31,963 nucleotides of DNA, from positions 1 to 31,963 of the IMG/VR virus record IMGVR_UViG_3300030331_001523. One strand, 5' to 3'. A program made the position numbers and the translations under genes. Shown piece after piece: positions 23,936 through 30,946 of this stretch (its first letter is position 1; every line of letters starts with the position of its first letter). The notes below the pieces were generated by a model. It saw only the letters and a list, made by a program, of their open reading frames with translations, was not told the DNA's origin and made no database searches. Source of the DNA: a virus.

Positions 23936-24441
23936 TAATCTTTTACGATGCCAATTTTAGCTGTCAAACTATTCTCTGAACTTGGAGTGTAAATTGCACC
24001 ACTCCTATTAATAACTGTAACATATATTGACTTACTATCTGATGCTGCCTTCACTACCATTCCAATATTACCTTTAAATGCAATTTCGTTATTGGATGGT
24101 TTTAACACACTCCAATTAGATATTGTTGTTGCTCCTTGTATTGTAATAGCTTCTGAATCTGATATACCTGCCATAGTGCCTGCTACCATATTATCAGGCT
24201 CAAATAACAATTCAACTGTAGGAGATTCAACATCATCATCCCTATTATGTAAAATTATAGATTGAATTATTGCAGATCCACCTGTAACTGCTACTGCGTT
24301 TGGTATTTCTATTGATTCTGAAATAACTTCACCATCAGCTACAGTTGCTCCTGTCCTTGTTAATGTTACGTCAATAAGATCAACTGCCATTGAGTTGAGT
24401 CTTTCTGCTGCGCTAAATCTTCCTAAATTTGTTTCTGCCAT
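23935..24441 (-). CDS. Capsid-adjacent small virion protein (decoration-like)
   Basis: A 168-residue beta-rich protein located directly after the major capsid gene, beyond a hairpin terminator-like structure. It starts MAETNLGRFSAAERLNSMAV and has alternating strands (ESIEIPNAVAVTGGSAIIQS, TVELLFEPDNM, GMVVKAASDSKSIYVTV). Position and composition are those of capsid decoration or cement proteins, but I do not recognise a specific family. AAGGAAAAATTTAA before the ATG provides a ribosome binding site. The stop overlaps the LamG protein start, so both may be made in matched amounts. Confidence 0.55.
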   Translation of the reverse strand: MAETNLGRFSAAERLNSMAVDLIDVTLTRTGATVADGEVISESIEIPNAVAVTGGSAIIQSIILHNRDDDVESPTVELLFEPDNMVAGTMAGISDSEAITIQGATTISNWSVLKPSNNEIAFKGNIGMVVKAASDSKSIYVTVINRSGAIYTPSSENSLTAKIGIVKD

Positions 24442-24465
24442 TTAAATTTTTCCTTATAAAATGTT

Positions 24466-24493
24466 ATTAGGGGGTAGTTACCCACCCCCTAAT
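24466..24493 (-). terminator. Hairpin terminator/attenuator after the major capsid gene
   Basis: A perfect 10-bp stem, ATTAGGGGGT (- strand) pairing with ACCCCCTAAT, with an 8-base loop, begins six bases after the capsid stop. A short T-rich stretch (AACATTTTAT) follows on the - strand. The weak U-tract suggests partial termination or transcript-end protection rather than a full stop, since the operon continues with the decoration-like gene after it. This would allow higher capsid and scaffold mRNA levels. Confidence 0.6.
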
Positions 24494-24498
24494 ATTAG

Positions 24499-25632
24499 TT
24501 AACTAATAACATTGTCAATAAGACCAATGATTCTTCTGTCACCTGCTGTGTTAGAATTTCTAACTGTACAACCATAGATTGCATCTACAGTTATTAAATC
24601 AGCTAAGTAACGATGCTGATAAGACTGTTGAACTCTTGGTGCTTGTGAAGCTGCATAGTACATTGCAGATTGGTGTACTGCAAACCCTCTAAAAGCATCA
24701 TCGTTATCGGCATTATCTGTATCAAAACCAGTCCAAGCTGCTATACCTTGATCTGCATCTGCTGAAACTGTAGAAGCATCTAGGTATGGGCTATTTGATA
24801 GGATTACTGGCATACCTAGAATATTTCCAACTACACCTGTTTGAGTAAAGCCTGCGCCTGCTGGTGCTGCTCCACCTCTCACGAATCCTGCGCCTGAATC
24901 TAAGTTAGCCAAACTTCCATATAATTTAGGGCCAAGGACTAAAGACCAGCCTTCCATAGAACCTGTTTCTGTTGTACATTTTTCCATAAGAGACCCAAGT
25001 AATGAGCTTGAAAGTGCTGTCCCTACATCAATAGTTCCATCTGCTGCTGCAAATGCAGTTCCAGAAGTTGTTCCATATACTGTAGTAAGGTTAGCTACAA
25101 CTTTATTCATAAGGTAGTTATCAACACCTCTTGAAATAGCGTAAGCAAGCTGATCTGTATACAAGCTAAATATATTGTATGAAGACTGTGCTTTAAGCGC
25201 ATCTGGAATAAATAGTGATGTCACTTTATGCTCGTTAATCTCTAATGTAGATTCAGTAGTTATCATTGAGTCACTTCCACCACCAGCAGAGTCTGATGTT
25301 GTATCAGGTGTTATTGCAGAACCCTGTGTTACTGATGATATTGGTGTTACCCCAACGTGAGGCAAGTGAATCTTATCTGCACCTACTGCATCTGCTGATA
25401 AGTCATTTGCGAGCTGAAGCATCATTGTTTTCTTTTGGAATTTATCAAGTATCGCTTGTGACCAAACTTCAGGTACAAACTCTTGACCAACTGAGCTAGC
25501 CCCTACAGCGCCAGCACCACCACTAAGAGTGTTAATATCTAGAGGATCTTCAATAGATACATTAGCCATAAGATGGTTGCCTGCATAACCATTATGCGCC
25601 CATCCTTGTATGTTATTTAATAAAAAATTCAT
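24499..25632 (-). CDS. Major capsid protein (HK97-type fold)
   Basis: A 377-residue protein right after the scaffold gene. EFVPEVWSQAILDKFQKKTM (about 51-70) is the characteristic N-arm phrase of HK97-type coat proteins; a P-domain helix (YTDQLAYAISRGVDNYLM), an A-domain loop (GVVGNILGMPVILSNSPYL) and the end HRYLADLITVDAIYGCTV follow. A Gly/Ala/Ser-rich, low-charge composition and AGGAGAAAAAA before the ATG support high expression. No protease gene is present in this window and no fused protease domain is visible, so head maturation probably relies on an unprocessed scaffold or on a protease encoded elsewhere. Confidence 0.9.
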   Translation of the reverse strand: MNFLLNNIQGWAHNGYAGNHLMANVSIEDPLDINTLSGGAGAVGASSVGQEFVPEVWSQAILDKFQKKTMMLQLANDLSADAVGADKIHLPHVGVTPISSVTQGSAITPDTTSDSAGGGSDSMITTESTLEINEHKVTSLFIPDALKAQSSYNIFSLYTDQLAYAISRGVDNYLMNKVVANLTTVYGTTSGTAFAAADGTIDVGTALSSSLLGSLMEKCTTETGSMEGWSLVLGPKLYGSLANLDSGAGFVRGGAAPAGAGFTQTGVVGNILGMPVILSNSPYLDASTVSADADQGIAAWTGFDTDNADNDDAFRGFAVHQSAMYYAASQAPRVQQSYQHRYLADLITVDAIYGCTVRNSNTAGDRRIIGLIDNVIS

Positions 25633-25648
25633 TTTTTTCTCCTAAAAG

Positions 25649-26170
25649 CTATTTTTTAAAGCTTTTTAAAATGTTTTGCCAGTTAGCCTCTTTTTCACTC
25701 GCAGTCATTTCAGATAATGATTTATCCATCTTGTATCTTCTTGCACTACCTGCTACTTCTGGAGCATTTGGCTTCTGACTGTTAAGTTTACTTGTTATAT
25801 ATTCGAGAGTATCAAGATCAAGCGATGCTAATCTTTCCTTCTCTGTTTCAGGCACTGATTCTAATAACATATTTCTGCGATTATCTTCATACTTGTTCCA
25901 CTTCTGTGCATTTGCAGTTAAACTTTCATTTTCAGAAGCAACCTTTTCGTATAAGGCTTTAAAATCTTCTTTCTCTTTTAGTTTAGCTTCTTCGGCACTA
26001 GCAAGCTTCTTCTCAAGTTCCTGTAATCGAGATTCAGCATCCTGCGACCTTTTACGATACTTCTTGCTTTCTGCTATTAATGAACTAACATCGGTCGGAT
26101 TGCTATTCATTTCTGTGGTAGGTTGCTCACTAACTGTTTCGCTTACTTCCTGACTATTTTCTTGTGACAT
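25649..26170 (-). CDS. Capsid scaffolding protein
   Basis: A 173-residue protein with the classic phage scaffold plan: a Gln/Glu/Ser/Thr-rich N-terminus, a long coiled coil with SRLQELEKKLASAEEAKLKE (about 57-76) and FKALYEKVASENESLTA, and a basic C-terminal region (GSARRYKMDKSLSEM) that would bind the coat protein. The start is the ATG at 26170, seven bases after a strong GGAGG; an in-frame upstream start would add 12 residues. It is the first gene of the leftward late operon, separated by 88 bases from the divergent TerL gene and 16 bases from the capsid gene. Confidence 0.88.
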   Translation of the reverse strand: MSQENSQEVSETVSEQPTTEMNSNPTDVSSLIAESKKYRKRSQDAESRLQELEKKLASAEEAKLKEKEDFKALYEKVASENESLTANAQKWNKYEDNRRNMLLESVPETEKERLASLDLDTLEYITSKLNSQKPNAPEVAGSARRYKMDKSLSEMTASEKEANWQNILKSFKK

Positions 26171-26258
26171 ACTGCCTCCATATATAGTTTTTTTGGTTGC
26201 AAACACACAATATCTTGTATGTTTCCTATTGCGTAAGTTATATTATGTTGGGTTATAA
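26171..26258. promoter_or_regulatory. Divergent control region between scaffold and TerL
   Basis: An 88-base gap where the leftward capsid operon and the rightward TerL-portal operon both begin, so both promoters should lie here or just inside the genes. On the - strand TTGTGT, 18 bases, TATATA precede the scaffold gene, but the -10 almost touches the ribosome binding site. On the + strand TATATT (26239-26244) has a weak -35 (TTGTAT, 26215-26220). Neither is close to consensus; a phage-encoded activator may be needed. Confidence 0.35.
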
Positions 26259-27584
26259 ATGCAAACATTTAATAACAATCTAAAAAAATTTAAGGATAAA
26301 TGGTTTGATTTTATGGGGTATAAGCCTCATAATGGTCAAATCAAATTGCACTTTCCATCGAAGGAAGATGCAAGGTTTTTTGTCATGGTATGTGGTCGTA
26401 GGTTTGGGAAGTCAACAGCAGCAGCTATGGAGGCAACGTATTACGCATCCCAACCTGATAAGCGAATATGGCTTGTTGGACTATCCTACGATAAAGCAGA
26501 CATTATGTTTAGAGAAGTTTGGAAGCGAATGGTCGTTGGTAAAGCTAATGATATAGAAAAGGCCTCAGAGAAAGAACGATATATACGCTTCAAGTGGGGT
26601 AGCGTAGTAGAAGCAAAATCAGCAGATAACCCAGATTCTTTAGTGGGGGCTGGTCTTGATCTACTTGTTATTGACGAGGCAGCTAAGGTTAAAAGAAAAA
26701 TATGGGAGATGTATTTATCTCCTACCCTAGCAGATAAGAAAGATAGTAAATGTATTTTTATTACTACCCCAGAAGGATTTAATTGGATATATGACCTTTT
26801 CTTGTTAGGTCAGTCTGATAAATTATGGGAATCGCATCAAGCTCCATCGTGGGAGAATCAGTATGCGTTTCCTGAAGGAATAGATGACCCTTTTCTTATA
26901 GAGAGAAAAAGGAATATGTCTAAGGAGATGTTTGACCAAGAATTTGGTTCTGCATTTACATCGTTTGAAGGAAAAGTTTATCCTTTTGATAGAAATAAAG
27001 ACGTTGGTCACTTTCCTTATAATCCTAATTATCCAACTTTCTGTTCTATTGACTTTGGATATAGGATGCCAGCAGTGGGCTGGTTTCAAACTCATAGAAT
27101 AAATGGCGAGTGGCATATAAATGTTATTGACGAGATTATACATGAGAAAAATATAAAGACAGATGAACTTATTAATAAAATTAAAAGCAAAGGATATAAT
27201 ACAGTTGCATACTTTGGTGACCCAGCAGGTATGCAAGCTCAAGGACAATCAGGGCTGGGAGATATAGAAATTTTTAGGAGAAATGGTATTAACGTAAGAT
27301 CTGTAAGAGATAAAGCTTCAAGAAATATTGCTTCTGGAATTACTCACGTTAGAGGATTTATTGAAAATGCTAATAATAATAGATATTTGCATCTGGATAA
27401 TAAATGCGTGGGACTGGCTCAAGATCTTGAAAACTATCGTTACCCAGAAGCTATTGAAAATAAAGACTTAAAACCTGACCCACTAAAAGATGGCTTTCAC
27501 GACCATGGATGCGATATGTTAAGATATTTTTTTATAAACCAATTTCCAATAAAACGAAATAAATTAATTATAAGGAATAGATAA
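26259..27584 (+). CDS. terL: Terminase large subunit
   Basis: A 441-residue packaging motor subunit. The ATPase domain has Walker A GRRFGKST (46-53), a Walker B LLVIDE (135-140) and a coupling motif near ITTP (about 170). The RNase H-like nuclease domain has IDFGYR (Asp265), YFGDPAG (Asp321) and DHGCDM (about 415-420). It powers DNA entry through the portal and cuts the concatemer. The start ATG is preceded by a weak ribosome binding site. It is directly followed by the portal gene (TAATG) and is divergent from the scaffold gene. The small subunit is not adjacent, lying 3.4 kb away on the other strand. Confidence 0.97.
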   Translation: MQTFNNNLKKFKDKWFDFMGYKPHNGQIKLHFPSKEDARFFVMVCGRRFGKSTAAAMEATYYASQPDKRIWLVGLSYDKADIMFREVWKRMVVGKANDIEKASEKERYIRFKWGSVVEAKSADNPDSLVGAGLDLLVIDEAAKVKRKIWEMYLSPTLADKKDSKCIFITTPEGFNWIYDLFLLGQSDKLWESHQAPSWENQYAFPEGIDDPFLIERKRNMSKEMFDQEFGSAFTSFEGKVYPFDRNKDVGHFPYNPNYPTFCSIDFGYRMPAVGWFQTHRINGEWHINVIDEIIHEKNIKTDELINKIKSKGYNTVAYFGDPAGMQAQGQSGLGDIEIFRRNGINVRSVRDKASRNIASGITHVRGFIENANNNRYLHLDNKCVGLAQDLENYRYPEAIENKDLKPDPLKDGFHDHGCDMLRYFFINQFPIKRNKLIIRNR

Positions 27585-28888
27585 TGAGTACAGTTGAAGA
27601 GATAATACAAGAATCTATAAGAGAGCTAAAGCTAGAACATTCAAAATCTAGACGTAGAGAAATATACAGACTTATAGATTATTATTCAGGAACAGAAACG
27701 CAAAAGTATATTGACAATTATTTTGATGCTGATGCCTTTAGAGAGATTCCTTTATACAGCGCTAACTTTACAAAGCGCTTTATTAATAAGATGTCTAGAA
27801 TTTATAACGTGGGCGCAAAGCGTAATGTGAGTCCACAGTACAATGAGCTTACTATAAAAAAAGATTCTTGCATGAAGCATATTGAGAAGATGACTAGACT
27901 TATTGGAACTATAGCTACTCAGGTTATTTACAGAGATGGCGATATGCCACATTTTGATTACAGGCCAGTGTATTACTTTGATGTACACATGAGTGATAAT
28001 CCATTTGTTCCTGCTGCGATTACTTACCCTATGCTGCATAATGTAAACGAAGTGTATGATGCTAATAAGCTAGAGTATGCGTATTGGGATGCAAATATTC
28101 ATGTGCATTATGACGAGGATGGAAATATAATTAATGAATTTGAGCATGGATATGGAGTTATTCCTTTTGTATTTACACATAGAGAAAACCAGATAGACTC
28201 TTTCTTTGTAGAAGGGGCTAATGATATTGTTGATTGTAATGAGCAAGTTAATATTACAATGACTGAGTTGCAACTTGGTCTTAGATTTCAGATGTTTGGA
28301 CAGCCATTTGTTACTGGAGTATATAGCGATAAAGGTATGAAGAGAACTGGTAGTGATCAAATACTTGACCTTCCTGAAGGTTCTACTTTTGGTATTGCTG
28401 CTCCACAGGGTGATATTCAGTCTGTAATAGAAAGTGTTAAGTTTCAGGTAGACCTTGTAGCACAAAACAATCACTTATATGTTCAATTTGCACAAGATGG
28501 TGGAGAAGTTCCATCAGGTATCGCACTCAAGATAAAAGACTTAGAGCGATTTGAAGATTATCAAGATGATATAGAGTTATTTAGAATGTATGAGCATGAG
28601 TTTTATCAAGTTGAGCGTGCGATTGCAGGTTATAATGGTATTAATTTGCCAAACGAACTAAAGCTTGATTTTATTGAACCTGAATATCCTAAGACAGTAC
28701 AAGATCAGATTTTACTTGATAATCACGCACTACAAAATAATCTAACTACACAGCCAGAGCTACTAGTAAAACAAAACAAAGATTTATCTATAGAGGAGGC
28801 GAGAGAAATTGTCAGAGCAAACAAGCAAGAAAACGAACAACAATCAATTTTTGAGAGAATACGTCAGCAAAATCAAAGACCTTCATAA
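27584..28888 (+). CDS. Portal protein
   Basis: A 434-residue protein, compact for a portal, immediately downstream of TerL. SPP1/HK97-like portal features are visible: an N-terminal helical region (LIDYYSGTETQKYIDNYFDA, about 30-49), KRFINKMSRIYNVG, an alpha/beta wing, the stem and crown region (DCNEQVNITMTELQLGLR, EVPSGIALKIKDLERFEDY) and an Asn/Gln-rich helical tail (KQENEQQSIFERIRQQNQ). It forms the dodecameric channel at one capsid vertex. The last 80 bases overlap a second gene in another frame. AGGAATAG before the ATG supports the start. Confidence 0.88.
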   Translation: MSTVEEIIQESIRELKLEHSKSRRREIYRLIDYYSGTETQKYIDNYFDADAFREIPLYSANFTKRFINKMSRIYNVGAKRNVSPQYNELTIKKDSCMKHIEKMTRLIGTIATQVIYRDGDMPHFDYRPVYYFDVHMSDNPFVPAAITYPMLHNVNEVYDANKLEYAYWDANIHVHYDEDGNIINEFEHGYGVIPFVFTHRENQIDSFFVEGANDIVDCNEQVNITMTELQLGLRFQMFGQPFVTGVYSDKGMKRTGSDQILDLPEGSTFGIAAPQGDIQSVIESVKFQVDLVAQNNHLYVQFAQDGGEVPSGIALKIKDLERFEDYQDDIELFRMYEHEFYQVERAIAGYNGINLPNELKLDFIEPEYPKTVQDQILLDNHALQNNLTTQPELLVKQNKDLSIEEAREIVRANKQENEQQSIFERIRQQNQRPS

Positions 28889-29042
28889 AATAGATATTGA
28901 CATTGATGGAGATATTAGCGAAGTTATAGTAGACCCAAAAGCGTTCGCTGAGAAGATAGCTAATAAAATATTACTTCAGAATATAGATAGAATAAAAAAA
29001 GCACGAAAACTAGGAGAAGAATTTGGCGAAGCCATTATATAA
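28809..29042 (+). CDS. 77-aa protein overlapping the portal gene
   Basis: A 77-residue protein starting at TTG (28809), which has a perfect AGGAGG nine bases upstream (28794-28799), so the unusual start is well supported. It overlaps the portal gene by 80 bases in another frame. The N-terminus is Ser/Lys/Asn-rich (SEQTSKKTNNNQFLREYV), then helical and charged (KAFAEKIANKILLQNIDRIK). No known family. Position between portal and head-completion genes suggests a small head assembly factor. The next gene also starts with TTG and overlaps it by 20 bases. Confidence 0.6.
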   Translation: MSEQTSKKTNNNQFLREYVSKIKDLHKIDIDIDGDISEVIVDPKAFAEKIANKILLQNIDRIKKARKLGEEFGEAII

Positions 29043-29529
29043 AGTAACATTTACTTCTAACTTTAGATTTTCTAAATTATTTAGCCAGATAGATGACATA
29101 CTTGGTAAAAGCAATGAGTCTGTTATTGATGGACTTGCTCAAATGACTAAAAGAAATATAACTGAGGGTAAACTTAGAGGTTTATCTCAGAACACATTAG
29201 AACTTAGAAGAAGAGGGTTATCAACCTTTAATTCTTATGATAGCCCAGGTCAAGGGATGAACTCTTTGACTCCTACAAGCAGAACTACGCCACTGCATTA
29301 TACTGGCAACTTATTAAACTCTATAAAACCAACTAAAGATGGAATTGAAATGCTTGAGTATGGTGTTGAACATCATAAAGGGTTTAAAACGCCTGAAAAT
29401 AGAAATGTTATGCCTAGAAAGTTCATAGCAGGAGCTGATGATTTAAAAAGAGACAAAGAAGGCTTAGAAAAGATACAGGATGATTTAGTTAATAAAATGA
29501 ATAGAGCGATGATGAAAAGGTCTCAATAA
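29023..29529 (+). CDS. Head-completion / virion morphogenesis protein (gpG or gp10-like)
   Basis: A 168-residue protein from TTG at 29023, with AGGAGAAG (29012-29019) just upstream. It carries phrases typical of the phage virion morphogenesis (Mu gpG-like, HK97 gp10-like) families: LAQMTKRNITEGKL, LHYTGNLLNSIKP (about 91-103), MLEYGVEHHKGFKT and NVMPRKFIAG (about 128-137), the last being the usual Pro-Arg-Phe motif near the C-terminus. The C-terminus is a charged helix. Expected role: joining head and tail or completing the neck. It ends in a TAATG junction with the minor head protein. Confidence 0.7.
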   Translation: MAKPLYKVTFTSNFRFSKLFSQIDDILGKSNESVIDGLAQMTKRNITEGKLRGLSQNTLELRRRGLSTFNSYDSPGQGMNSLTPTSRTTPLHYTGNLLNSIKPTKDGIEMLEYGVEHHKGFKTPENRNVMPRKFIAGADDLKRDKEGLEKIQDDLVNKMNRAMMKRSQ

Positions 29530-30068
29530 TGGCTGAACAATACGAAACCCTGGAGGAATTTTTAGATGCCGAAGAAATCGAACAACAAGACGAAGACACC
29601 CTTCTCTGGGTCGCACTCGGACTTGCTTATGGAATTGATGTATTTGCTTCAAGAATTGAACGAGAGATTGCTGTTCTCAGAGGATCAGGAGTCGGAGATA
29701 GAGCAATTATCCAAATTCTGTCCGATGATCTTAGGACTGGAGGACGAATTTTTGGAGAGTTCAGAAATACCATTAAGCGTGGAATTGTTGGAGGTATTAT
29801 GCAAGGTTTCAGGGTCGGACAAGACAATATTTATGGGGATAACGTAATGATGCGTTGGGTTTCTGTTGGAAGCCCTAAAATATGTGGTGATTGCGCTTCT
29901 AGGATTGGTCAAATCGATACTTGGGAGAACTGGCAAGCTGCTGGTTTACCTGCAAGTGGGTTTTCAGTCTGTAAAGAGAACTGCTATTGCCAACTTATAC
30001 CAGAAGATATACCTATTGACGACAAAGTTATAGTTCAGGGCGTTGGTGGGATAGAATCTAGTAGGTAA
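29529..30068 (+). CDS. Minor head protein with Cys-rich motif (gpF-like)
   Basis: A 179-residue protein. An acidic N-terminus (QYETLEEFLDAEEIEQQDED) and helices (about 62-95) precede MRWVSVGSPKICGDCASRIG (about 107-126), then GLPASGFSVC and CYCQLIP, the Cys/Trp pattern of the C-terminal part of phage Mu gpF/SPP1 gp7-type minor head proteins, which sit inside the head near the portal. It is much shorter than Mu gpF, apparently retaining only the C-terminal domain. The first ~300 bases use GTC, CTC, TCC and GGA codons more than neighbouring genes and have few stops in other frames. It ends exactly where the opposing small ORF ends. Confidence 0.7.
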   Translation: MAEQYETLEEFLDAEEIEQQDEDTLLWVALGLAYGIDVFASRIEREIAVLRGSGVGDRAIIQILSDDLRTGGRIFGEFRNTIKRGIVGGIMQGFRVGQDNIYGDNVMMRWVSVGSPKICGDCASRIGQIDTWENWQAAGLPASGFSVCKENCYCQLIPEDIPIDDKVIVQGVGGIESSR

Positions 30069-30146
30069 TTACTTATACTTTTCAATAATAGGCTTAATTT
30101 CAGCCCACATTTTATCATCTTTCTTCGATTTAGTGGTTTTTACCAT
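30069..30146 (-). CDS. 25-aa possible peptide gene
   Basis: A 25-residue ORF (begins MVKTTKSKKDDKMWA, ends IIEKYK) with AGGTGA seven bases before the ATG. It closes the leftward TerS operon and abuts the minor head gene tail to tail without a base between. It is Lys-rich and probably one helix. Good translation signal but too short to judge by composition; function unknown. The gap between it and the next gene (30147-30177) contains nothing else visible. Confidence 0.4.
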   Translation of the reverse strand: MVKTTKSKKDDKMWAEIKPIIEKYK

Positions 30147-30177
30147 CAAATCACCTATAAATAACAAAAATTCAGTA

Positions 30178-30390
30178 CTACCCTTCTTTAGAATCCACTT
30201 TATTATCAGCGCTTGTATCATTTTGTGCCTTTTTCTTTATTTTTTCATTTAAATCGATTATATGCTTCTGAAAATCAGCAGATAAACCTCTCCACTCTAT
30301 ATAACTTGCAAATAAGCTGTTTATATTCTGGATTTGGCCTGTAAGCCATCTTAATTGCTGATCTCTTTCTTTATTTGTTAATTTCGGCAT
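30178..30390 (-). CDS. 70-aa helical hypothetical protein
   Basis: A 70-residue protein from the ATG at 30390, preceded by AAAGGAAAAACA; an in-frame upstream ATG (30432) would lie inside an RNA hairpin region and is less likely. The sequence is helical with one Trp-rich core (KERDQQLRWLTGQIQNINS, YIEWRGLSADFQKHIID) and a polar tail (NDTSADNKVDSKEG). Small proteins with this pattern are common in phage packaging or head regions, but I know no function. It is in the operon downstream of TerS. Confidence 0.6.
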   Translation of the reverse strand: MPKLTNKERDQQLRWLTGQIQNINSLFASYIEWRGLSADFQKHIIDLNEKIKKKAQNDTSADNKVDSKEG

Positions 30391-30415
30391 TGTTTTTCCT
30401 TTTTTTATGAGACTT

Positions 30416-30465
30416 GGGAAGGTTTGCACCAAATTATAACGCTCCTGTTAACAATTTGCCCTCCC
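30416..30465 (-). ncRNA. Structured RNA element in the TerS operon
   Basis: Read on the - strand, GGGAGGG (30465-30459) pairs with CCTTCCC (30422-30416) using one G-U pair, CAAATT (30458-30453) with AATTTG (30435-30430), and TAAC (30450-30447) with GTTA (30440-30437), leaving the six-base loop AGGAGC. The G-U pair would be a mismatch on the other strand, so the structure belongs to the - transcript. It fills the 119-base gap between two small genes. The loop copies a Shine-Dalgarno core. It may be a processing site, a cis-regulator of the next gene or a small RNA; no known family is recognised. Confidence 0.45.
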
Positions 30466-30509
30466 CTTATCTCTTTTCGACTAGAAAGCATCTCTGCTTA
30501 CCTATATTT

Positions 30510-30710
30510 TTACCAAAGGCTTTGTTTCGCTCTTTTATATCGCTTTTTATAGTATTCTGTCACGCATTTTTTGCACCTACTCTTGTTTGCACCATAATCT
30601 TTAGGTTTTTTTATCTCTTTACACGCATTACACTCAATTCCACCATTTTTAAACCTACTTTTGTGCTTTTTCTCTTGCCAGAGGTCATATCCACTTTTCA
30701 TAACATCCAT
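30510..30710 (-). CDS. Small zinc-binding protein
   Basis: A 66-residue basic protein with CNAC (27-30) and CKKC (46-49) and the phrase CKEIKKPKDYGANKSRCKKC between them, a treble-clef or ribbon-like zinc site resembling the N-terminal half of some HNH-type phage proteins, but without the catalytic His-Asn-His. It ends in a very basic helix (YYKKRYKRAKQSLW). DNA binding is likely. It overlaps the preceding 82-residue gene by 13 bases; either of two ATGs (30710 or 30701) could start it. Confidence 0.6.
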   Translation of the reverse strand: MDVMKSGYDLWQEKKHKSRFKNGGIECNACKEIKKPKDYGANKSRCKKCVTEYYKKRYKRAKQSLW

Positions 30711-30946
30711 TGCATCTCACTCCAGTATTTTTTCCTGTAATGTGCCTTAATGCGATTATCCTTTTTTCTTTTTGGTCTTAAAATCTTTTTGCCTTTAATG
30801 TTTGTATAAAAATCATCTTCATCCCAGTCACATAGAGCGTGGTATCTTTGATTTCCAACTAAATTAGGGTGATTGCAATTATATACTTCCTCTACAGGCT
30901 GCATAATCAATAAAAAAAGTAAGTAATTACTTGCAACGTCTATCAT
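30698..30946 (-). CDS. 82-aa hypothetical protein
   Basis: An 82-residue protein that starts in an ATGA overlap with the end of TerS. It has a short hydrophobic N-terminus (SNYLLFLLIMQPV), then a Cys/His-containing middle (YNCNHPNLVGNQRYHALCDW) and a basic C-terminal half (GKKILRPKRKKDNRIKAHYR). If translation began at the internal Met15 the hydrophobic part would be lost. The NCNHPN/HALC arrangement could bind a metal. The basic tail suggests nucleic-acid contact. Function unknown; co-transcription with TerS hints at a packaging link. Confidence 0.5.
   Translation of the reverse strand: MIDVASNYLLFLLIMQPVEEVYNCNHPNLVGNQRYHALCDWDEDDFYTNIKGKKILRPKRKKDNRIKAHYRKKYWSEMQWML

Noticed and set aside
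26171-26190. TATATA directly before the scaffold ribosome binding site as a strong promoter
   Set aside because: The predicted transcription start would fall in or after the GGAGG, leaving no usable leader, so it was left as a weak candidate only.
30405-30491. A 28-codon ORF on the - strand between two small genes
   Set aside because: No good ribosome binding site, and its bases are better explained by the three-part hairpin at 30416-30465.
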